The position numbers and the translations under genes are program-made. Of a stretch of 64,000 nt of DNA, positions 44,601 to 56,600 are shown piece after piece. Numbering within the stretch: the first letter of the stretch is position 1; each line of letters begins with the position of its first letter. Source of the stretch: Pisaster brevispinus. Taxonomy: Eukaryota > Echinodermata > Asteroidea > Forcipulatida > Asteriidae. The notes under the pieces are model-generated. The model worked only from the letters and a program-made list of their open reading frames with translations, had not been told where the DNA came from and made no database searches. The stretch spans positions 4,703,327-4,767,326 of the forward strand of contig JAMKCF010000013.1 of assembly GCA_023634235.1 (NCBI GenBank), written 5' to 3'.

Positions 44601-47600
44601 AATGAACAGACCCTGAAAGTAAATGAAGCATAGTGAGAAAACCTTGATGTGATTTTGTGATAATAATACCACCATTGTTAAATAATTCTTTAGTTACATG
44701 GGGCAGATCTCATGTTATCAAATGCTTCATTTTTCTCAAATTTTGTAGTAATGAACACTGATTTAAATAAACCTCAATCTTAAAAGTTCAGCTAGTAACA
44801 CGTTTTGATGAATATTTTCCTTGAACGGTTACTTGATTAACTTTCTTTATTTTCTCCTTTCGTGTAAAATTGTACGTTTTGCCTCAAATTTTTTTACCAC
44901 ACAAAATTCACTCATTGAGCCCATGCATGACACGGAACTCTTTTCTGCACAATGCGCATCTACCATTTCCATCATTTTGGGAGTTGATTCCTTGGCGAAC
45001 ATTAAGACTCCCAAATTTGGGGACAACATGGGTGCATCTACAAGCGCTGTCCGTTGTGCAATGGGTCAAAAATCTTACACCTGTAGCAAATGTGGAAAAA
45101 GTGTGTTACCCATGTGTAAATTGTGTGTTCTTTTCTTGTGTGTTGAAAATTCTTGAATTGAGAAGAAATGCTCAGTTTAAGATGTGAAAACCCCAACAGG
45201 AAAAAACCCATGCAATCAGGTAGGGACTGATCCAGTTGTTCTGTACACTTAAGGAAAATACGATTCTTCAACACTGTAAAAAAAACACTGTGTGGATGTG
45301 TGTAAGTCCACGTAGTGTTTCAAGTCCCTAAGTTATGTGGACCTCTCTCTTTCTCAGGTCCAAGCTTTGTATATAGCGTTGAAACAACTTTACAGATCAG
45401 GTTTGTGGCATCCTGTTACTGTTGTTCGATTAATTCCCTATACTCTACAGAATTCCTCTGCAAGGTCCAAATTGAACAAATTGGTCCATTGTGTAAAAAA
45501 AGACCCCACAAGGGCCCTCCTGTAAGCCCAAAATGTTTTGTTTCGCTCGCTCTCTGCATAACTATAAACTTTGAAACTTACCTGAAGTGAGTTGAGTACA
45601 GTGAAGATGTATGCAAAAACCAACGACTGTTCATTGATGAAGAGGAAACCGACGCCCCACGTGATACCAAGGAGAAACAGAAGAGTTGCGGCTCCTTTAA
45701 TCCAAGGCCTACGAGTTGAAAAAGACAAATATTCAGCATGCAACAAAATAATGATCACCGGGTGCCATAATTAAGGGGAAAATGTTGATAGTTGTGAAGG
45801 AACTGTCTTTGTACACTCTCAAAACCAAGTGTTTAAATTTTGAAGTTTGAAGAGTGCGGTAAGTGATAACTCTTCAGTTAAATTCATCTGATTCAAAAGG
45901 AGTCACAGCATTTTAGTGTGTTATATTTAACTTTCACAATGTTGATTTAACTTCTTCATGTTTTTAAATCAAACTTTTTTATAGAGTTGTCACTGACCCC
46001 CACTCTTTAAATGGTGAAGTAAACAATATATTTTTAAGAGTGTCTGACATAGATTCGTTAAACGTATTTCATTGTTATTTTTCATTTGTGCCTACAGTCA
46101 AAAGGAAAGCGTGCTGTACGCACTTATAAATCAAAGACATTTTTTTTTTTTTTTACTTCTTCTTGAAGTTATTTTTTTCTTCTGAGGGTCTGCAGATATC
46201 AATCATTACAAGAAAGTCTTCTCATGTTTTTGTATCCTTTTTTTAACAACTATGTTTCATCTCGGGAGGCTAGCTGGTTTTTTAATACAATTTAAGACTC
46301 CCAGGGGTTTTTGAGCAGAGGCATATGGGTCAAGTATTTACACAGCTGAACATGCTGAACAAAGTTTCTCAGACGAGTGAAATTTGTCCTGCTTGTTCGT
46401 GTTTGATATGAGGAAGAACTATACAAAAAATGAAAGTATTTGATTACAAAGAAAAAGAAATAGTTATTAATCAATTAGTGATCTGGTGGGGTCAGCTTTA
46501 GCTAGGCTGTTGATGTGCAGGCTAAATAAAAGTCTGCAACTGCTAAATATTGCCTCAATAACTATTGTGAGTGTAAGAACAGTATGAAGTGCTTCTAGAG
46601 TGTTTACAGGGGTGGATTTCACAAAGAGTTAAGACTAGTCTTATCTCGAGTTAGGACGAGTTACTCATCCTAACTTAGGACTAGCCTTAAGTTTTTAATT
46701 ACTCCTAGGACTGGTCCTAAGTTAGGACTATCTTTGTGAAATCAACCCCAGGAACACTTCCATCCCAAAGATTGAAGAGCCGGCTCTGAGGCCAAATTGA
46801 GTTTTGTGATTCACTCATTTTCCAATAGATAGAGTCCTTATGAAAACAAAAGTTAAAACGGCGTAAAATGCCATTGTCAGACCTCGCTATTTGATATTTG
46901 ATTCGGTGTCGCATACGAGAAGAAGCTGATTTGTCGTTACCTTGTGCCCAAGCAAGTCATTGTACCACCAGATGGATTGATTCAAAATCCAACTAACAAA
47001 TGGCCCGGTTCAGTTCTAGAACCAAAGGCACGGTTCTAGAGCCAATGTTTTTTTGGGGGGGCTAGACCCTTTGCAGGTGACATCACACTCTAACTTTAGC
47101 TACTGCTTTTTCAATTATTTTTTTTCCCTTGCATTTTTTTTTCTGGGGGGGAAAGAGGAGGGGCTAGACAAAAGTATGGGGGGCTAAAGCCCCACCCCCT
47201 ACCTCCCTACCCAGAACCGCACTTGCCTGAGGAGTAAATAAAGTTTCATCTCACCTGATGTCATTGTTCTGAGTCACTCCTTTACTGATTGAAGACCGGG
47301 AGGTGTATGCCTTGTGAAGAGATACAACCAACAAAACCACATTCGCCTGCGAGAAGAAGAAACAAATAGTTTTATCTTATAGGCCCTGAATTAATATTGG
47401 CTCTCCCTGGTCAATATTTTAATCAGTTTAATGAACACACATTCAATTTCAGGCATGTTTCCCTGTCACTCAAACCAGGGCTATTTTTTAGCTACTACTG
47501 CAATCAATTCCGGTTTTTTTTTTTGTTCACACACGATTTTGTTTTTCTCATTTCAGTTTGTTTCATTCATTCTATTTCATTTAAAGACATTCAAGACTAC

Positions 47601-50600
47601 GTTTGTACTTACGACAATAATGGCAGCAACCGGCCCAGTGAAACTCCAGATAAAATAGTCGTCCGTTGTTAACCAGCAACTAGGTCAAAATAAATATCAA
47701 AACCATAATTAGTTGAATGTTCAGTTAAAGAAAAGAAGTTTGTCCAAACCACAGGACAAAATAATGCACCATGAATATGCAAGGATAATCTCGCAAAAAA
47801 AAAACCCCACACATTTTGGGATAAAAAAACCTTTTGCCACAAACTTCTAAACGGCGCTCCTTTTTGCAAGGTGGATGCCAACTGCATTAAGTGTGCTTCA
47901 ATGTTTTTTACTTACTATTTATCAGTGCCATATCCTGAGGGGTTGATGCCTGCCGAAACACCCACAATAATCGCTGGGACACCTGAAATTATAACACAAA
48001 GACATGAATAATAAAACTAGACTAATTTTCAAAGTGTAAACCTGAACAACTTACAACAAGACCGATTGTTGATATCTCACGGGTGTATAGTGACACAAAC
48101 CGACTTCGATCACTTCATCATTTGATTATTTTTAGACCACAAGTTCATGCGTCTCCACTTATAGATTAGGCATTTCTTTTTTGTAATCTTAGAGCTTGAA
48201 TGGTTTTCCCAATATCCACAGAGCATTTGTAAGCATAGATAGTAGCTATATGCACAGCAAAATTGTGCTTACCAGATTAAGGTTGCCAGCAAAAACACAA
48301 CATCACATTTGCCAGTGTGACTGGTTTTCTGCTCATTTTTTGCTTAGCAGAAAATTGTTAAGCAATACTGTCTGCTTTAAGCAGCTTTATGAGACATGGG
48401 CCTCGGTCTCCAGGCAGCTTGAATTATAAGCTGACCTGCAGACGGGGCGAGAGAGTCATTTTTTCAGCTGAATACAACTTAAGTGAGTGGACTTTAGGAG
48501 CAAATTCTCTAGCTTCAAATAACTGATTTCCTTCTTCTGTCAAGTAATAAACCACAAGGAGAAACTGACTGGTTAAATTGTTAAAGAATTTGGGGTTAAA
48601 CAAAACCCCCAGCAACTTTGATTAGTATGTTTTAGGAGGAAAAAAAGGGAAATGAAAGAGTTGCTTAAGAAATAAATAGTGTACATTTATAGGGGGTACA
48701 AGGAGGAGCATCAATTAAAAAATATATATATATTTTTCATTTTATTTTTTTCGGTGGGGGCACTTCTGGCCGATTACAATTTTGAATTTTCATTTGCATT
48801 TTTCTTAAACAAGCCCCTTTTCTGCATTCTTGTCATTATGTCAATATTAGAGATGGAAATCTGTATGAAATGTACAAGTTTTGGTTTTTTTTGCTGATGG
48901 CGTTTTAGAGTTGGGACTAACTTAACAATGTTGTTTAGTGGGAGACTTTTGAGACAATAGCCGGCGTCCCACACACCGGTCCTCTTCACCCAAATTAACT
49001 GATTTCTCCTGAATGCTAACGCCATACCGTATCCAGCCAGGTAGTAGGGCCAATACTTGGACTGAGTGGAGAAAACATGAACGAGCATCACGTAGAATTG
49101 GATTGCTTCCAACGACATCCACACGAAAGCAGCCAGAAAACAGTAGTGGAGTAGACCAGCGATTATGGAGCAAAGAAGCTAGAACAAAAAATAATTGAAA
49201 AAAAAATATTTAAATAGTTTACACTCAAATTTTCTTAAAGAAAACTTTGAATGAGTGTATTTTTTATTTCTAACAAATCTTGCTCAAACTGTGATTTTAA
49301 GAAACTAATTATATATATATACATTTTTTTCTTCTTGACTCACTACTCAGTTTGTCTGTCTCAGTTAAATGGGCATGGCCGGTTGTGACTTCTAGGATTT
49401 GCCACGCCCAACAAAAGAATCAGATGGTAATTTTCCCAGGGTTCAACTCCCATCTTACCTGAATGCAAAGGCTTTTTAGGTGTGCAATTGAATTTGTATC
49501 ATTTAATTTTTTTTACGGGAGCAATCTGGTGTTTAAATGTCAATGATTCCTCTTGAATTAAATATTATTGAACAATAAATTGAAGAGATGCATCAGTTAT
49601 TTGTTGAAAGTACAGGGATGAAGTGGTGCTGTCTTAAGACTATTGGTCATCTTCACCAATGCACGCAGCATCAAGCTACAGGGGGGGGGGCTATGAAATA
49701 GAACAGCCACAGAAAGTTTTCATATTAAACAAGGACAACTTATTTGTGTTGGTAAAACATCTATCGAATAAAAAATAACTTTTTTATAGGCCTATACAAG
49801 ACAAGTTTATGTACAATTGAAAATTTCATTTATTAAAGGCTGCACACAGCACTGGTAAGGTTGAAAAATAAGGGAATAAAAGAGTGGCGACAAGTTCTTA
49901 AACGGCCGTGTAAAACCTTGCAGGGTCGTGGTCGTGCAATAAAGGCCCGAGCCGAAGGCGATGGCCTTTATCGCACGACCACGACCCTTCAAGGTTTTAA
50001 ACGGCCGTTTAAGAACGAGTCACTTATCTCTTTTATTCCCATTCGTAAATGCCCTTTTGTTAAAAAGCAAAAAAATGTTTAGGCAATCTGTGACAATCTG
50101 CTTCACAGCGAATTTTCGAAGTTTGTACATTTTCAAAAACTGTTTAAAAATTCTGTTTGAAAAATTCTGTTTGGCCCGCGTTGCATTGTGTGTAGGCGCG
50201 TGTAAAAATAGATTACGCGCTGGTACTAATAGCTATATATTGCTTTCCGCGTAATTAAATTGGCGTACTTAAGCTTGCGCGCTCAACAAGTGAAGCCAGC
50301 CGGTTTTAAACAGCTCCAGCTATGTCTTTATCAGCCGTTTAAACACCCCCACGTGACATGCTCTCCACCAATAGGAATAGCGAAACTATCTGGGGTATTT
50401 ATGAATAAATATTTACAGATTTGCACATGAATTACATGGTATATAAAATAGCTAGACAAACGATTGATATGGAGCATCCGATGTAGGTCAGATATGTCAG
50501 TATAACATTGGGAATTTCTGGAATCTGTCAAACAGAAAAGGTATTTGTAGTGTTACTTTAACTACTGCTCTGTTACTGTTACTCATGCTACCATAATTGT

Positions 50601-53600
50601 TACTGTAACTGTGACTGTGTTACTGCTACCGTGGCTGTACCTGGTACTGCTACTGCCACTGTGCATGGTATATAAAATGGTCAAGGTGGAAAAAACTTCC
50701 CTTGAAATAGTTTGGATTTTCCAAGACCAAAGTATGCTATTCTAAAACAGTGAAAACATTTGAGGTTTTTTTCCACTATATTCTTTTGACTCCAATGACC
50801 AATTGAGCAAAAAAATTCACAGGTTTGTTGTTTCATTTTGATGTTGGGTCACATAAACAGTCCGGTACAATGCCTAATCAGGGAACAATTTTCCCGTTTT
50901 GGCAACATGTATCCTGTTCAGGAAACAAATTCACAATTCATGACAATTGTCTCCAATTTGAAAACATATAAAAAGTTTCCTGATCAGGAAATTTATGTCA
51001 AAATATACAGTGTTTCCACAATAGGAAACACCTTTAATGTTTCCTGATCAGGAAACATTTGTTGAAATGTACAGTGTTTTCAAAATAGGAAACACTATTA
51101 ATGTTTTTCTGATCAGGAAACATCATGAAAACACATAATTGGCTCCAAATCAGGAAACATTTTACGCGTAAATGTATTTATATCTGTCCGGAAAAGTGCG
51201 GATATTAAGAGCTGCTTTAAGCATAGAGCTGCTTTAAGAATGTATAGTTGCCAAGCACAACAAACTCATGCTTGTGTCAGAATAAGGTCACCAGCTAAAA
51301 TACCATTTTTTACATGTACAAAATGTAGCTGATATCCTGAATAGTTTTGCTTTTAGCAGAAACATTTTAAACAGTATTTTTTTGCTTTAGCTGCTCTATG
51401 AAATTGGGCACAGGTGTCTGACAAATACCAATGCCGTACATGGGTTTTAAGATGATATTGTAAAATTTGAGTGATGGGTAGGCCTACCTCAATTTGTGTC
51501 TTATCTACTGCAACTAGAAACAGTGCATTGGCAATGAGCAGATTGATGCATAAATTACGATGAATGGTCACTCGCAGACTCCATAGGTTCCTGAAAACAC
51601 AAAATGTGAAAAGCAACAGGATTTGTCTCAAATCTAGTCTCCGATCAAGGCATTACTATCTAATAATAATCAAAGTAATCGAGTAGATCACACAAGTCAG
51701 GAGGAATTTGAGTGAAACTCTTAGATCAACTCATGTTTTTCATCGTGTAACTACTCAGTCCTTGATACATGCTAGCTCAAAGATTCCAATCGATACAGTA
51801 AACTCAAGCTCTTTAGAGTAAAAATTGATAGACAAATGAAGAACTGAAAAACAACAACAAACCTGTTGTTAAATAAATGAAACAGGCTCTCAGGAAATGT
51901 GTCAAACCAAACTTTCCCCACTCCTTCATCTTTTTGACCAAGCACAGGATGACCACCCAAAAATAAAATGCTTTCAATAAGGAGCAACTGTTCATAAAGC
52001 CCTTTTCACACGACAGAAAAAACGAACATTCTTTGCGAAATTTTACAATTTTTTGTAAAAAATTACAATTTGGGCTTCGTGTGAAAGAACAGTAATATTT
52101 TACATCGCCTACATTCCTTGCGAAATTTTCGCAAACCTGGCGAAATTTTGTAGTAGGTCCCGACCTCCGACAAAATCTTACGCTAGCGTAATTTTTCGCA
52201 AGGAATCTAGTCAAACCTTCGTGTGAAACGATCCGTTGTTTATTGACCGACAATCCTCGCGAAAGCTGTATTAACACGCATGCGTGAAGAACCTTCGGGA
52301 GCCGACCTTTGTGTGTTTACACACCGTTACCGGGCACTGGTCACCGTTGCGACCATTTGCCACCTCGTCCGCGATTTCCCGCCAAATATGGCCGTTTTGG
52401 GTCAAACCATCCATTTTAGATTGGGTGGTTTCCTTCTCCATAATGTTTATCAAGGCAATCGTTTCCTCGTAGCACCAAGATTTCTTGGCCTTCTTACTCT
52501 TATCTTTGGTTGATGTCTTCGCCGGTCGTTTTTTGGAGGATATTACGGGCATAGTATTATGAATGGACTCCCCACGTCTTCGTGATTGTCAGCCATTTTG
52601 AAGAATGTTTACATGGTTTATTTTTTACCGACCGCGCACACTGTGCACACGCGACATACGTCATCATTTAACTGGTATAGCGCTGTTTAAGAACAAAAAC
52701 TCTATTGTTCAGTGGTAACCAGCTAAGTCTGTACTCTCGTGTCATGGAACGTGGTCACATTTTTACTTTGTGTCGTGTGAAAGCTTGCGAAAGCGGTCAG
52801 GCGTGGGATGACTTCAGCGCTCGTTAAATTCGTCGCAAGGAATGTTGGTTCTTTTTTTCTCGTGTGAAAAGGGCTTAAGTGCATTTTTAATGCATGCACT
52901 GTGTGAACCAAAACTACACCATCACTTAATAAAATGCATGTATGCATGGTGTAGTTTTAGTAGTTATATAAATATTTGGAATGCACCACAGGTGTACATG
53001 CCCCAGTACAAATATCAGACAGGATTTTGCCTTGGTAAACCAATTTAGGCATTACACCACAAGTCTACACCAGAACTGCACTATTTTTGAGGTAGAAAAT
53101 GTCACTCTAAAAAGGGCAAAATTCAGTAGAGGGCAAGTGTTTGATTTTACGATACTCCCAACTCCTTCCCAAACCATAAAGAAAACTGGAAGACAAGAAA
53201 ATTAGCAAAGGTATTAACAAACATGAATAATCAAAAATGGGCAAATAAATAAGTATATTAATTGGCAAAACAAATAAATATATCAATTAACAAATTAGCT
53301 CTGATTAACTACAAATAACTTTGAGGTTTTGAGGTGTGACTTACCTGAAAAATGTGAATGCAAAAATGGAGACAGCTAGACAAACGATTGATACGGAGCA
53401 TCCGATGTTGGTCAGATATGTCAGTAAAATATCATGAATTTCTTCAATCTGTCAAACAGAAAAGTTATTTGTAGTGTTACTTTAACTACTGCTCTGTTAC
53501 TGTTACTAATGCTACCATAACTGTTACTGTAACTGTGACTGTGTTATTGCTACCATGGCTGTACCTGTTACTGTAACTGCCACTGTGCTACTGTAACTGT

Positions 53601-56600
53601 TACTGTAACTGTTACTGTAACTGCTGCTATGTAACTGTTACTCATGCTACCATGACTGTTACTGTAACTGTGACTGTGTTACTGATATCGTGGCTGTACC
53701 TGTTATTGTAACTGCCACTGTGCTAATGTAACTGTTTCTGTAACTGTGACGGTAATGGTTATGCTACCGTGGCTGTAACTGTTACTGTTACTGCCATTGT
53801 GCTACTGTAACTGTCATGTAACTGCTGCTCGTAACTGTTACTCATGCTACCGTGACTGCGTGAATGCTACTGTGGCTGTAACTGTTACTGTTACTGCCAC
53901 TGTGCTACTGTAACTGCTGGTGTACTGTTACTACTTCCACTGTAACCGTTACTTACCATAACTGTTAATACACTGTATACTGATGCTCATTGCAACTGTG
54001 ACTGTTTTTAGGAGCTTCCAACTTCACAAGAAATGGAATAATGTGACATTTGCCAAAAATTACCCGGAAAAACCTAAAATTTTACCAAAAATTGAGTTAC
54101 ATGTTTCTTTCATCATACTGACAATTCCTTTTATTAAGCAGCTCTATGAAATATACCTTTGACCTTAGACCTTAGACAGTGTGCATGCGCACTTACACTA
54201 CTGCCTGGTGGGCAAAGGAGGGAAGATTGTGCCTTTTTGTATGGGGCTGATGGTGGGGTAGGATGCATGCGCGTTTGTGCGTCTATCTAGTACACAACTC
54301 TATGGTGTTTGTTTGCCAACCAATATAGTCTCTGTATGCATACCTGAATGTACAGTGATTAGCATATTTCACGGGGTGGGCTAAATTGGGCAGTAGTCCT
54401 TAAGCTGTAATGAGCTCTTGTACATCTCTATATATTTTTCAATGTTTAAATTCTAAAAGCACTTACATTTCCATGGGTGCCAGACACGTCCATGAGTATG
54501 GCGAAGTTAGTCAGATGACTACAAGCACAAATACTATGAGATTGGTTACTGGATACCAGACGACACCCTGCATCTGACCACGCTCCACCACCAGACCTAC
54601 CAAGACTGTAACAAAAAGAGAGAAAAAAATTACGGCAAAAATAGTTATCTAAAGATATTTTGTACAGGAGATACACAAAACATTATAAATGATAATGATG
54701 CTTCTATAAAAGCGAGGTAGCATCATTTTACAATGCTTACCTCATTAAAGTTGCTAATGTCTATTTTACCGTAATAGTACAAAAAGAAACTAAGTTAGAA
54801 AAGAGAGAGACCCATTTTGTTCTTTACTAAAAAAAAGTTAAGGGGGAAAAAGACAATTGTCTGTTGCAAACTGCTTACCAACAAAAATGATCCTGCGGTA
54901 TAAATGCAAATAAGTTGTAATGGCATTGCGATTCAACCCTAGCATAGTCTTTCTATGAGGCTGAAAATGACAACACAACCAACACATCTTAAAAGTATAG
55001 TGGCATAGTATAACTTGCCCCCAAAAATTAGATTGACCAAAAGCACAAATGAATAGTTCGATAAATTAGCACCGCTTCCCAGCCCCAAAGGAAAAATTCT
55101 GGTCATCCGCTACTGCAAAAATGTAACGGCAGATGTCAGGTGGATAAAAGTGAAAAGAAAGGAAGTAGAATGCAGTCAGAAGGAGCAGAAGATGAAGAAG
55201 GAAAAGCAAACAGGAATGAGACAAAATGGAGTTGCAGGAATTGGCCGGCCAGGGCTCAATTTCATAAAGCTGCCCAAGAAGAACACATTGCTTAATAATT
55301 GTCAGCTAAAGCAAAATAGGCAGGGGACCAGTTGCAGATTGTACGTGTGACAAGGTATTTGGGCTGGTAACCTTATTGTGGTAAGCATAACCTATGCCGT
55401 GCTTAGCTACTGTTTTGTGTTGAAGCCGCTTTATAAACATGGGTGGAACATGGGTGGAAATACATAAGGCAAAAACAAAGGTGGGACAAGGGAGGAAAGT
55501 AGTTAATTAGTGAATATGAAGAAAAAAAATCTATAGTGGACATCTGTGAGAAATAAGAGAAGGCAAAGACAAAAATGTTATTCATAATTTCCTTCTTGAG
55601 TGATCAGAGCTGGGGTCTAATTGAGGTCTACTTTTTCCTTAAAAGAGGCTGTTCATCATGTTGGCAAGCCTACTGTATGGCATTATCTTCAAGACCAAAA
55701 CAAATACATCTCAAACGTTGGCAACTGTTTTGATGTCTGGGTATTTACCCCCTCAATTCTAAATCATCATTATGATGATATTGAATTACAACGATTAAAT
55801 TTCAATTACCTTTTGGAGGAATTCCAGAAGACGCAAGTAACATTTCCACTTATGCTGGCCTGTTGAACATTACAAGATAAAATATAATAAATAACTTGTT
55901 GATTACTTTCCATCGAAAACATGTTGTTGAAAATAGTTTTCAGGAAGTTACAGAGACACGATGCATTCGGATTGGGCGCTTTTGGGATATAAAAAGTGTT
56001 TGTTATGAAATAAATATGGTTGGAAAGATGTTTTAAAAGTAAAAATTTATGGTACACACAAAATATCCCTCAAAATTGTGCGGTTTCTTTGGGTAACTTT
56101 GTGCACTAACGCAGTCCACCATTTTGTAGAACCAAATTGTGGACTCCACAAAATTACAGACCGTGTTCCCGAAGAACAGTAAAAAAAAAAATCAGGCCTG
56201 CTGCCCTTCAAAATGTTTTCAGTCCCCCAAAACAGGGGGGAAAATAGTCCTGCAGCTCATCCAAATTTTTTAAGTCCCCTACAAACAGGACTAAAACAGA
56301 CTGACCTCTACAAAAACAGGGCAAGATTAGGATTAAAAGCAACAAAACAGCGACTGATGAAAGTGTCCTCATGGTGCAAAACGAGGGGAAAACACATATT
56401 CTAGTCCCATTTTCCCAGAAAAAGCAGCAAAACAATTTTTCTAATAGGGAAAAATATGATCTATTTTATTTTTGTGTGGGCGGGGTCTCAGAAAATGGTA
56501 ATCTTGAAGAGTCACATTTTCAGAGAGACTTTTCAGCTCATATTAAACCATGATTTCCTTTCATTATTTCAGAGTTTATTATGCTTTGAATAAGTTTTTG

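Larger units (their letters stand above)
49179..51487. other. Gene 2 intron between TM2 and TM3 exons
   Basis: Contains the 169-bp palindrome (49872-50040), the displaced TM1-exon copy (50450-50663), the palindrome-bearing tandem array (50860-51165) and a CAATTTCATA-family element (about 51205-51412). G run at 49681-49690. Confidence 0.75.

Noticed and set aside
44472..44612. Direct splice from this exon to the last gene 2 exon
   Set aside because: It would read ATG then TGA, losing a 96-residue open tail. The 61-nt exon at 43124-43184 restores the frame, so direct joining is treated only as a possible variant.
45812..46045. Possible MITE with ACACTCT / AGAGTGT ends
   Set aside because: The complementary ends are only about 12 bp and the interior does not pair; too weak to list as an element.
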